A stretch of DNA of 25,734 bases from contig BFEA01000677.1 in assembly GCA_003427395.1 (NCBI GenBank), forward strand, positions 457,619 through 483,352, in the 5' to 3' direction. This stretch comes from Chara braunii (taxonomy: Eukaryota; Streptophyta; Charophyceae; Charales; Characeae). Under the pieces are notes generated by a model. That model searched no databases. It saw only the letters and a list, made by a program, of their open reading frames with translations, and had not been told where the DNA came from. The translations under genes and the position numbers were made by a program. Of the stretch, positions 9,069 to 17,068 are shown piece after piece (the stretch's first letter is position 1; every line of letters begins with the position of its first letter).

Positions 9069-9076
9069 TTTTTCAG
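9069..9076 (+). other. 8-bp target-site duplication, right copy
   Basis: TTTTTCAG, identical to 8666-8673, lies directly after the element end AACCTAG. Confidence 0.85.
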
Positions 9077-9458
9077 TTCTTCATCAAAAAAAAGATTCTT
9101 AGTCGAAGCCGGGGTAATGGCCCCCGCACCTCATATGTTGTGTAATAATTCATGTGGGACGCTTGACCCGGTTTCCAGTCCCCACGAATAGATTGGAGCA
9201 AATTGTCCCCCCCCAAAAAAAAATAAAAATAAAAAAAAATGGTGTCAGTAACCTAAGGCTCCAGGTCGGCAGGTCATTTCTTTTTATTATTAATATTATT
9301 TTTTTTAATTGTTGTACACGCTCAAGGTAGGGCAGTTGGCATCTCAGCTCAAGAGCGCAGGTACCGTCCCACCTCATCTCAGGGTTAATGGCTAAGAGCA
9401 TCCCGCACCAGTACTCCAAAAGTCCATGGGTGCACCAAGTTCTACCACCTGAGCCTTC
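9077..9458. other. AT-rich, homopolymer-bearing spacer
   Basis: Poly-A, poly-C and poly-T tracts and no supported gene. It contains ATGGTGTCAGTAAC at 9239-9252, an exact match to 6367-6380 at the LINE break. Confidence 0.5.
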
Positions 9459-9483
9459 TTTTTTTGGGGGGGTAACTTCAGTA

Positions 9484-9648
9484 GAGTCACAAAAACGAGT
9501 TATAATTGCACTATGGGGCAAGATACAGTTTGCAATTCCACTTTGGGCACCCTACCTGACCAGAAAGCTGGGTTGTATACATTGCGCGAACTGCAAGTCG
9601 AAACTGTATCTTGGGCCGTAGTGGCATTATAACTCATTTTTGTGACTC
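9484..9648. mobile_element. Small foldback element
   Basis: Two 48-bp arms, 9484-9531 and 9601-9648, are inverted and about 90% complementary by eye. They begin GAGTCACAAAAA and end AGATACAGTTT on the inner side. Outside the arms, both ends run into G/T homopolymers followed by TAACT or AAACT. This resembles the ends of the neighbouring elements at 9986 and 10232. There is no coding capacity. Confidence 0.75.
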
Positions 9649-9810
9649 CCGCGTAGTTTCCCCTTTTTTTTTTCCCAAAGAGACAACTGCACCTGTGATC
9701 GGTGCACCCTTCCGAAGTCACAGGAATAACAGGGCGCTGCAGGTCCCGGCAGTGGGCAGTTAGAAACTGCAAAAAAAACAAGAAGGCATGCTTCTCACAG
9801 CCTGCAAGTT

Positions 9811-9946
9811 CAACAATTACCATTAATGGGAGGTTACCGTACGGATACCGCTACAGACAGGTTGTTTTCCCGAGGGCTGGGTACAACAATTACCATTAAT
9901 GGGAGGTACGGATACCGCTACAGGTTGTTTTCCCGAGGGCTGGGGC
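9811..9946 (+). repeat. 73-bp tandem duplication
   Basis: Two copies start at 9811 and 9884 with CAACAATTACCATTAATGGG and end with GTTGTTTTCCCGAGGGCTGG. The second copy lacks about 6 and 4 bp relative to the first. Each contains the palindrome CCATTAATGG. Confidence 0.9.
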
Positions 9947-9985
9947 GGGAGCAGGTACCGGTCCTGTCCTTCCCTTTTTTGGGGG

Positions 9986-10215
9986 GGGGTAACTAGGGCG
10001 CAGTCATGTTTTGCATTCTAAATCCACTTCAGGCACCAGGATAGAGGCCTTGCACAAGGGCCTTAAAAAAAAAAAAAAAAAAAAAAAAAACAGGCATCCC
10101 TCGAATACAACACATTCCCACCCAACCCTAAAGCTCGGTTGGATACATTCACGATTTTCCTCGCTTTGGAGCAAAATTCACGACACCATGACTGAAAAGC
10201 ATTAAAATCTGAAAA
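9986..10215. mobile_element. Probable diverged foldback-family member
   Basis: The left end GGGGTAACTAGGGCGCAGTC follows a T/G homopolymer and matches the ends at 10232 and, inverted, 11311-11330. Phrases such as CCACTTCAGGCACC and AAAGCTCGGTTGGATACATT also resemble the interior of the foldback at 9484. A poly-A of about 25 bp interrupts it near 10065. The right end is not clear. Confidence 0.4.
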
Positions 10216-10453
10216 CCTTTTTTTTTAAGAAAACTAGGGCGCGGTCAGGGTTAGAGTTTGAAAATACATTTCAGACTTCCGTTTTGGAGTCCAGTCCCCT
10301 CTGAAGTTTACACTGCAGGCCAAACTCCTTTGTCGTGTGGCTTTCACAGGGCAGAGTTTGTAACTGCAGTCTAGTCATCCACGTCGGAGGGGCATGCTGT
10401 TCTCCCAAAAAAAAAAGAAGAAAAGAGAAGAAAAAAGAAAAGATTGTGGCGCT

Positions 10454-10580
10454 GTATCTTTCCATGTTCTAGGGAATGATTCACTCTCAGTTTCCACGAC
10501 TGATCTGGAAATGTGCAAAACGAGAGTGAATCTTCTCTAGAACATGGAATAAACAGTGCATCTTCTCTAGAACATGGAAA
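10454..10580. repeat. Imperfect hairpin with duplicated arm segment
   Basis: TATCTTTCCATGTTCTAG...GATTCACTCTC on the left is complementary to GAGAGTGAATC...CTAGAACATGGAA on the right. The segment ATCTTCTCTAGAACATGGAA occurs twice in the right arm (10530-10549 and 10560-10579). The arms are the same family as those at 10782-10920. Confidence 0.75.
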
Positions 10581-10638
10581 GATACAGTGGCATGATTTTT
10601 GTCTTTTGTGCAACGGGGATACAGGGGCCCAACGAGAT

Positions 10639-10700
10639 AGATACACGGGCTGACAACAACGCAGAGGCCCTAGGGGATACACGTGCTGACAACGACCCAG
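10639..10700 (+). repeat. Short direct duplication
   Basis: ATACACGGGCTGACAACAAC at 10639 and ATACACGTGCTGACAACGAC at 10677 are 38 bp apart. Confidence 0.7.
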
Positions 10701-10781
10701 TTTCTTTTCTTTTATTTTTCTCTTTTGTTTTTTCTTCTCAGAGTTCCGGACCTATGCGTGTCATCCTTGGGGCCTCCAGGA

Positions 10782-10920
10782 GGTGCATCTTTTCATGTTC
10801 CAGTGGAAGATTCACTCTCGTTTTACACATTTCGAGAGTAGTGGAGCCCCCCTCGCTCCACTACTCTCGAAATGTGCAAAACGAGAGTGAATCTTCGGCT
10901 AGAACATGGAAAGATACAGC
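10782..10920. repeat. Long near-perfect hairpin, 66-bp arms and 7-nt loop
   Basis: The arms 10782-10847 and 10855-10920 pair with about seven mismatches and no bulges. The inner 40 bp, from GAAGATTCACTCTCGTTTT to GTAGTGGAGC, carry only one mismatch. The loop is C-rich. If transcribed on either strand it would fold into a hairpin within the size range of plant small-RNA precursors; transcription is unknown. Confidence 0.85.
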
Positions 10921-11016
10921 GCCCTGATTTTTGTCTTTTGTGCATGTCAACAATAGTGGAGCGAGGCCCTCCTTCTTTTTTTTTTTTTCTTTTTTTCCCC
11001 CTCAGTCTCAGCCCCG

Positions 11017-11142
11017 TCGCGTGGTGGCCAACGCCGCAATGCCTCGGCCACATCCGAGGTTCAAAACAGAAAAAAAAAAGAAAGAGAGAGAGCATCTCGT
11101 CGCGTGGCTGGGCCATGGCCGCGATACCTTGGCCACGGCCGA
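11017..11142 (+). repeat. Diverged direct repeat, about 44 bp
   Basis: CGTCGCGTGG...CTCGGCCACATCCGAG at 11017 and CGTCGCGTGG...TTGGCCACGGCCGAG at 11099 are spaced by purine-rich sequence. They lie inside the foldback element. Confidence 0.65.
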
Positions 11143-11232
11143 GATGGGGAAAAAAAAAAAAAAAAAAAAGCCACATGCCGGACTGGAGTGCAGTTGCAAA
11201 CTTGGCCTTGTGACTTTTGTGCATGTCAAGAG

Positions 11233-11250
11233 TTTCAACTGCAGTTGAAA
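11233..11250. repeat. Perfect 18-bp palindrome
   Basis: TTTCAACTGCAGTTGAAA is self-complementary. Confidence 0.9.
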
Positions 11251-11330
11251 CATGGGACGGTACTGGACTCCAAAGAGGCAGTTCGAAATGCATTTACAAA
11301 CTGCTTTCGTGATTGCGCCCTAGTTACCCC

Positions 11331-11640
11331 TTTATAGCAAGTTTTTCTTACGAGGCTTGCTTCAGGAAGAATCATTGGTACTCTTCATCTTGCATAATTT
11401 GGTGGAGGAGGTCGGCTTGCAGGAAGAGGGAGGAGAGTACAGTGTGTCCCATGAGATGGGAGGACGAATGGAGGGAGATAAGGAGGGAAGTGATATTCAG
11501 GTTCTCAGCTCGTATCCAGTGCGTTTGTTTCAAGAAAGGTTCTGCGTCATCTTATCGGGACAACATCAGTTAGTAAGTGGGCTTCTTCATCAGCATGTTC
11601 GTCAGCGACAGCTTTATCATCAGCTCGTAGCATCTTCATC
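11331..11640. other. Unassigned stretch before the microsatellite
   Basis: A plus-strand frame runs from 11357 into the ATC repeats, but its later part is only poly-Ser and poly-Ile from the microsatellite. The first 80 codons (LVLFILHNLVEEVGLQEEGG) show no domain I recognise, so I do not call a gene. Confidence 0.4.
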
Positions 11641-11665
11641 ACCAGCTTCGGTTTTATCATCGTCG

Positions 11666-11713
<48 letters not shown>

Positions 11714-11734
11714 GCGGTTGCCATCATCATCATT

Positions 11735-11765
<31 letters not shown>

Positions 11766-11840
11766 GCGTCATCCTCATCATCTCACCGTCATCATTATCA
11801 TCATCAGCATCATCGTCATTATCATCATCATCAACATCAT

Positions 11841-11871
<31 letters not shown>

Positions 11872-11969
11872 ACTACGGACATCATCATCATCGTTATGAG
11901 CATCTTCATTGGTGCGTCATCATCATCATCATCATCATCACCATTATGAGCATCATCATCATTGGTGCG

Positions 11970-12000
<31 letters not shown>

Positions 12001-12025
12001 TATGATCATCATCATCATTGGTGCG

Positions 12026-12056
<31 letters not shown>

Positions 12057-12115
12057 TATGAGCATCATCATCATTGGTGCGTCATCATCATCATCATCAT
12101 CATGAACATCAGCAT
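11641..12115 (+). repeat. ATC microsatellite with a 53-56-bp higher-order unit
   Basis: Nearly pure (ATC)n runs from about 11661. From 11911 a composite unit appears: GGTGCGTC, then 6-10 ATC triplets, then TTATGAGCATCATC...ATT. GGTGCGTC occurs at 11911, 11964, 12020 and 12076, spaced 53, 56 and 56 bp. Confidence 0.9.
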
Positions 12116-12424
12116 CTTATTTCCTATTTCATTAATCGGGAAGGTATTTTTTAAATACCTAGATTTCTTATTAATGTACGTTTCGATATGGTATTTTTGA
12201 ATACCAAAGTTCTAATTCATTTTAGATTAATTTTTCCTTGTTTACTTCTTCATATTTCATAATTCTCTATGAATGAGATTTTCATAATCCTATTGCATTA
12301 TTAACTAATTATCTTCAACTCAAAAAAAAAAGAATCGTTTCAGTAGTAAGTTCGTTGGTGATCTTGCTAAGTTATGTTTCAATCATATGGGAGTTCACTT
12401 TCCTCCCTGGATGGATGATGACGG
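12116..12424. other. AT-rich spacer
   Basis: No gene. It holds two small palindromic motifs of the same kind, GGTATTTTTTAAATACC (12143-12159) and GGTATTTTTGAATACC (12190-12205). Confidence 0.5.
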
Positions 12425-12829
12425 TTGTTTCGAAGTTCGTGGTACAGGTGGAAAGGTGGGGAGAGCAGTACTCTGCAGGGGTGTCACAAGGAGGGAGGTG
12501 GCACTCTGAAGAGGGTGTGTGCAGAAGTTGAGGGTTGCTCTATTCTGGGGTTGGGGTGGATTGCCTCAGTGGGGGCAGAATGGGGTAAGCGGTCTGCAGG
12601 GGCATTCTTCTGGTGGGAGCTGAATGTCTCTTGGATTATAGCGAGGAAGAGAGGGGTTGTTCCAAGTTGGGGCTGAAAAGGAGGTCCTACATTGGAGGAC
12701 TGTTTTCGGCGGAGGCAACAAAGGGACAGAGGGGTAATGAGTAGAGGAGGGAGGGGAGGAGACTTTCAAAGTTTAAATTAATGTATCTTTATTCACAACC
12801 AAAAAGAAAGAAGTCCACAGTCTTCATTG
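12425..12829. other. G-rich flank of repeat-family copy 2
   Basis: G-rich plus strand with short, domain-free frames. GAGGGGTTGTTCCAAGTTGG near 12650 resembles 8101-8120, suggesting a shared, diverged 5' module. Confidence 0.4.
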
Positions 12830-13275
12830 ATGCTATATCAAGCTTTTTGGTGTTCGGTAATTCTTGGCGGCATCTGACCTTCTTCCTCATTCAGGATATA
12901 GCATTTCAGAGATGGTCGAATCTGGACTGATTTCCACAGAGTTGCTCTGTTCTATGCCTCTGGTTTGCCGATGCCAGAACGACGCTGGCCGGAGCTGGGG
13001 TGTTGCCCTGTAATCTGCAAATTGCAGGAGTGTGAGGCCTTGTAGAGAGATCTGGGTTTTGCTGAGGGAGGAAAGCAATTCAGTGGCGAACTGGGGGGGG
13101 CTGCCTTGACAACCTATGGGTCCAGGGATAGTCTAGGTGGCGAGAGCAGGTCAACTATGGTTGACATTGGTTAGGATGGCATTGTCTTTGAGATGTAATG
13201 TCCTGGTACAGGGAGGGTTAGGAGTTGTTATAGGATGAGGAGGCTAGAATTGCTGATATAGCATAGTCTTCTATA
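12830..13275 (+). repeat. Dispersed repeat family, copy 2
   Basis: It shares with copies at 8224 and 13426 an AAGCTTTTTGGTGTTC lead, then TTCAGAGATG, GCCGGAGCTGGGG, GAGGCCTTGTAGAGAGAT and ATATAGCATAGTCTTC. It forms a tandem pair with copy 3 at a period of about 595 bp. Confidence 0.85.
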
Positions 13276-13288
13276 ATTTTACATACTA

Positions 13289-13348
13289 ATCATCATCATC
13301 ATCATTATTTTCATCATTAAAAAAATAAATAAATCATAATCAGCATAC

Positions 13349-13384
<36 letters not shown>

Positions 13385-13420
13385 CCATCGTCATCACATC
13401 ACCAGTATCATCATCTGATT
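13289..13420 (+). repeat. ATC microsatellite between copies 2 and 3
   Basis: Two (ATC)n runs flank an A-rich stretch near 13320. The longer run is about 13350-13385. Confidence 0.85.
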
Positions 13421-13425
13421 ATTGT

Positions 13426-13835
13426 TATATTAAGCTTTTTGGTGTTCTGAAATTTTGGCAGCATCTAGCATTCTTCCACATCCGGGATATAGGACTTCAG
13501 AGATGATTGAACCTGGACTGATATCTACTGAGTTGCTCTGTTCTGTGCCCTTGGTTTACCGATGCCAGAACGGCGTTGGCCGGAGCTGGGGCGTTGCCCT
13601 GTAACCTGTAAATGGCAGGAGTGTGAGGCCTTGTAGAGAGATCTGGGGCTTGCTGAGGGTGGAAGGCACTCCAGTGGTGAGCCGGGGGGGGCTTCAAAGA
13701 GGCGAGAAGAGATCAACTATGGTTGATGTTGGTTAGGTTGGTTTTGTTTCTGAGGTACAGTGTCCTGGTACAGAAAGGGCCAAGAGTTGTACTAGGAGTA
13801 GGAGGCCAGAATAACTCGTATAGCATAATCTTCGA
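13426..13835 (+). repeat. Dispersed repeat family, copy 3
   Basis: Aligns with copies 1 and 2 throughout, with a deletion near 13690 where the others have GACACCCTATGGG or GACAACCTATGGG. It is followed by another ATC/CAT-rich tract at 13855-13900. Confidence 0.85.
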
Positions 13836-14118
13836 TATTTTTTCATATATTTGAATCATCATTCTCATTAGCATCATTATCATCATGGTCATCATCATAT
13901 CCATTTGAGGGATGCTGAGCCGATTCTCAGTAGTTTCGGTTCGATCACTCCGGCCAGAATGTGAGGACCCCGGCCTCAATCTTATTATTGGTAATATCAG
14001 CCTTGGGCACCGGGCCCGGTTATTATTAAAAAAAGAAAAAAGAAAAAAAAAAGAGGCTAGTCACTGAGTACACAGTGATCACTTGGAGCTGTGAGCCACG
14101 GGTGTACAGGAATATGAG
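13836..14118. other. Spacer with degenerate ATC tract and A-rich run
   Basis: Contains a CATCAT-rich tract (13855-13900) and an A-rich run (about 14028-14052). No gene. Confidence 0.5.
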
Positions 14119-14420
14119 ACCACCTCCCATCCCATCCTCACGTCAATACTCCTAGCGCACCTCCTATCCCACTATCCTACCTCAGCGTGACCAGCACTCA
14201 GGACCATTGCCTTACCATTGGGTAGGCAACTTGGACCGAACAGCAGTGATAGGCACCAGGGCTGATAAGCTGCCTAGCCTTGGTGGAAGCGGAATCGGAC
14301 GAACCTTGTTGAACGGGAACACCAGACGCCAGACCCAGACAATCTACCATAGGTCCCAATATATGGCCACCAGGCAGTTCTATCCGGATGTCAGTAGGAA
14401 CTGCACCCAATGACAACCTA
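14119..14420 (+). repeat. Diverged repeat pair, copy a
   Basis: It aligns loosely with 15139-15400. Both have CTCCCATCCCA, a GCGCACC block, TACCTCA, and a GAAC/GCCT...CGGGAAC block about 190 bp after the first landmark. The origin is unknown. Confidence 0.5.
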
Positions 14421-14483
14421 TCCAACCAACTTGAACCTACTGCAGATACTAAACCCTCATCCAGTGACTAGACCCCCCCAGCC

Positions 14484-14781
14484 TTGTGTATGTAGCCCAT
14501 AGGCGATGTGTTGTTGTATGTTATGTCGGAAGGCTATATATATGTGTACGTAGCCCGTAGGCGATATATAGTTCTATGTTACGTCCGAAGGCTATCTGTA
14601 TATGATGTGTGGAAACTTTGTGTATGTAGCCGGTAGGCGATGTGTAGTTCAATGTTATGTCCGAGGGCGTGTATGCAGCCGATAGGCGATATATAGTTCT
14701 ATGTTATGTCCGAAGGCTAAGGCTATGTGTGTATATATAGCCCATAGGCGATATAAGATTCTATATTATGTCCGAAGGCTA
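14484..14781 (+). repeat. Five-unit tandem array, units about 50-75 bp
   Basis: The unit is TGTAGCC(C)(A/G)TAGGCGAT, an AT-rich middle with GTTCTATGTTA, then GTCCGAAGGCTA. Unit cores start near 14484, 14543, 14620, 14669 and 14727. Each begins with TAGCC and four of the five end in GGCT, so single units could form short stems. Spacing is irregular because of AT-rich insertions. Confidence 0.85.
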
Positions 14782-14849
14782 TGAATACTCTGTATATCGA
14801 AGAGACAGAACGGGGTAATCTGGACAGGGACCCCTCGAAGGTCCGAACC

Positions 14850-14900
14850 AAGCTCGAACCCGTGACCTTGTAACATATGATCGAATGACTGTACCATGTG
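14850..14900 (-). mobile_element. tRNA-like SINE head (Pol III A and B box-like)
   Basis: On the minus strand, TGGTACAGTCAT (14896-14885) resembles an A box. GGTTCGAGCTTGG (14860-14848) matches the B box GGTTCGANNCC except at its end. Spacing is about 25 nt, as in tRNA-derived heads. The region preceding the B box, ACAAGGTCACGGGTTCGA, is tRNA-like. A complete cloverleaf with an acceptor stem is not evident, so this is more likely a SINE head than a functional tRNA gene. The tandem array at 14484-14781 lies directly downstream on the same strand. Confidence 0.45.
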
Positions 14901-14908
14901 AACGACCG

Positions 14909-15138
14909 ATGGAAATGGCCCAAACGTGTGATTTGCTAGACTGGAGAGATCAACAGAACACCCAAGACCAACACCCCCAAGCAACCCATGTGAAACCCAG
15001 AACCAACATACAACACCATGAACAACCCTTGGGTGGTCCGCAGGCAGTGTCTGTAATAGCTAACCTGCGTCATCCCAAGCGATTGTGTGTCCAGCCGTGT
15101 GTCATTCTTTTTTTTTTTTTTTTTTTTTTTTTAACTCA
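14909..15138. other. Spacer ending in poly-T
   Basis: No supported gene. A T homopolymer of about 23 bases runs at 15109-15132. Confidence 0.5.
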
Positions 15139-15400
15139 CAAGACTCCCATCCCACCACTCCCCTTGATATATCTCCTCGCGCACCCCCACTCCATTTCTA
15201 TCTTACCTCATGCGAGGAACATCACTCTCTACTGGAGCAACCTGACCAGACAGCGGACGCGGGCACCGACACTGAATGAGCTCCCCCATTCAGCCCCGGT
15301 TGAGGCACTAGCGTACAAGCCTCGTTATACGGGAACCTCATGAGCTAGGCACATAGTTCTCAACTAGTCCCGTGAGTAGTGAGGGCAGTCATAGGCAGTG
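15139..15400 (+). repeat. Diverged repeat pair, copy b
   Basis: Second copy of the repeat at 14119-14420, again preceded by an A/T homopolymer region (poly-T here, A-rich in copy a). Similarity is patchy. Confidence 0.45.
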
Positions 15401-15777
15401 ACTAATGGTCAACTAACCAAATTCTTAACCTATGAGCCCCTCTAAGCACTAACCTAGCACAACTCGGATCATATATGTCTACTGTTAGTTGTTGAGTATG
15501 CTGGTTGTTATGTGAGCTAATGTGATATCATAGTCTATGTGGATGTGTGTGGTTGCTTTCTGCTACTGATGAGCCTTGCTTATGTCTGTTCGCTAGGGAG
15601 AATCAACCAGTGGTAATGGTGGAGACCTCGACCGTCGTACCCCCAGCCTACCTCTGATAACCCACCACCCCGAAATGGGTCCACATACATTGAGAGTAGG
15701 ACACACCTCTTGATTCGACATTGGTTTCCCTACATGGCAACCCTCCCCACCATAGGACTGCCACGATATTGTGACGC
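15401..15777. other. Flank of the LTR retrotransposon, nothing recognised
   Basis: No open frame with recognisable content and no RNA gene. It adjoins the 3' LTR of the minus-strand retrotransposon. Confidence 0.45.
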
Positions 15778-16926
15778 CCAACCTCACGCCCCGTGCGACT
15801 TCCTGATCGGAGTGGGATGTGGGCCTGGAAGTGCGAAAAGGGGTGTGCCAAGGATTTTTTGGAAAGTGGGGGTGGAGTTCCAGGTCAGAACTGAGATCTC
15901 CTGTGACAAGGTTTTAGGGGCACGGGTGCAATGAGGCTTAGGGCGAGTTACTTCCGGTCTGCGGGCGTTCTATGTCGGACAGCATAAGGCAGATGGCATG
16001 CGCGGTGCATTCAAGGTCCCCTGGTCCGTCCGTTTTGGCGGTGGCTGTTCGGGGAGGGGCCCACCCGGGATAGCTGGGTTCCCGATGAGTCAGTCCTTTG
16101 GGTGCCGGCACGTGGCGTCTGTCGCCTCATGGTTCTGTTAGGCCCTCTAGTTCCACGGGCTCCTCGGTTGCCTCGTCTCCGACAATTTTCGCAAGGCATG
16201 CGGGGCCAGTGCGGGGCGATGGAATTCCACGGGACCACTGTGAGTTGATGATACAGGAGGAGAAGACGGAAGGGAGGGAAGTTGGTGGCGATAACAACGA
16301 AGCCGGGGGATATGAAGTAATGGGTGTCGTCCGAAGTGGGAAAATCGGGGCACCTCATATCGCTGGTGGTGGCACAGTGAAACTCCCTGGGGCACAATCG
16401 ATTCTCGGTTAGGCAGGGGAATTCCGGGCGTCTCTGTCTGAGACATTCCCTCACCCAGGGGTCGAAATACTCCGGATCCCACGACGAATCCAAATCCCTT
16501 GAGCACGTCATCTTCTCATCGCGGTGTGATGGGATTCTTCCGCACGCGTTTAACCGGCAAGGGGAATTCCCTGATGTGGTATCGGAACTCCTTTCCGTCT
16601 AGGTGCCTGGGGGAAGGGATCTTCCTGCCTACCCACTATCGCAGGCGCCAAGCTCGCCAATGGCTACGCAGCGGCGCGTGTGGATACGTGTCGGCTGCAC
16701 AGATCAGATCGCTCTTACACGCATCCCCGCGAGGTATTCGCTTATTTCTAGACAAACCACTACCCTATCATCTAATCACTTCGTGATCCCGTACGCAATT
16801 GTTCCTGAGCATGCAAGATGCAGCAACAACAATAGCTCAAAAGGGGATAAACAGCAATGGAAACAGTATTGATGACTACGCAAAATTCCTACTATGCTCA
16901 TGAGTGTATCAAAACGACAAGCAAAG
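15778..16926 (-). repeat. 3' LTR (left copy)
   Basis: It aligns along its full length with 19992-21142, differing by scattered substitutions and small indels such as an extra CCTGG-type insertion near 15822. The shared right boundary is CGACAAGCAAAG. The minus strand carries the open frame described at 16011-16599. Confidence 0.85.
16011..16599 (-). CDS. Open frame inside the 3' LTR, conserved in the 5' LTR
   Basis: On the minus strand a frame of about 196 codons is open from just after a TAG near 16600. It reads NACGRIPSHRDEKMTCSRD, then WDPEYFDPWVRECLRQRRPEF, FPTSD.THYFISPGF and PRMPCEN. The same frame, alignable residue by residue, is open in the other LTR. An ATG exists in this copy (16511) but is not shared, so translation would need splicing or another start. 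Differences between the copies are largely amino-acid-changing, which argues against recent constraint. I recognise no domain. It may be a captured host fragment, an element-specific ORF, or coincidence. Confidence 0.35.
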
Positions 16927-17068
16927 AACTGCCATTTCGTCAAAATGGACATTTTTTATTTTTTGAACGAAATTTAAACTGAGTTTTTTGGCCGAAAACT
17001 CGTCAAAATTTGTTGTTCCTGAGGGTCCAACGTTTTACAAACGCTGGAACCCCTGGTTGTACATGGAC
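16927..17068. other. Junction between truncated pol and 3' LTR
   Basis: AT-rich. On the element's sense strand no clear polypurine tract sits next to the LTR, which fits a deletion running up to, or into, the LTR edge. Confidence 0.5.

Larger units (their letters stand above)
10232..11330. mobile_element. Foldback element with long inverted arms, about 1.1 kb
   Basis: AACTAGGGCGC(G)GTCA at 10232 is mirrored by GATTGCGCCCTAGTTACCCC at 11311-11330. Inward from both ends the sequences align in inverted orientation for roughly 130-150 bp. Shared landmarks are AAAT(A/G)CATTTC, TTTGGAGTCCAGT and a GCAACTGCA/GTAACTGCAG block. The interior holds two further hairpins (10454-10580 and 10782-10920) and short direct repeats, but no coding region. 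No target duplication was identified. Confidence 0.6.

Noticed and set aside
11660-12110. Plus-strand frames rich in Ser, His or Ile
   Set aside because: They are translations of (ATC)n in three frames with no non-repeat protein sequence.
14484-14781. CRISPR-like array
   Set aside because: Whole units are related and vary in length; there are no unique spacers between constant repeats, and the context is eukaryotic.
14850-14930. Functional tRNA gene
   Set aside because: A- and B-box-like sequence is present, but no complete cloverleaf with a paired acceptor stem could be drawn.
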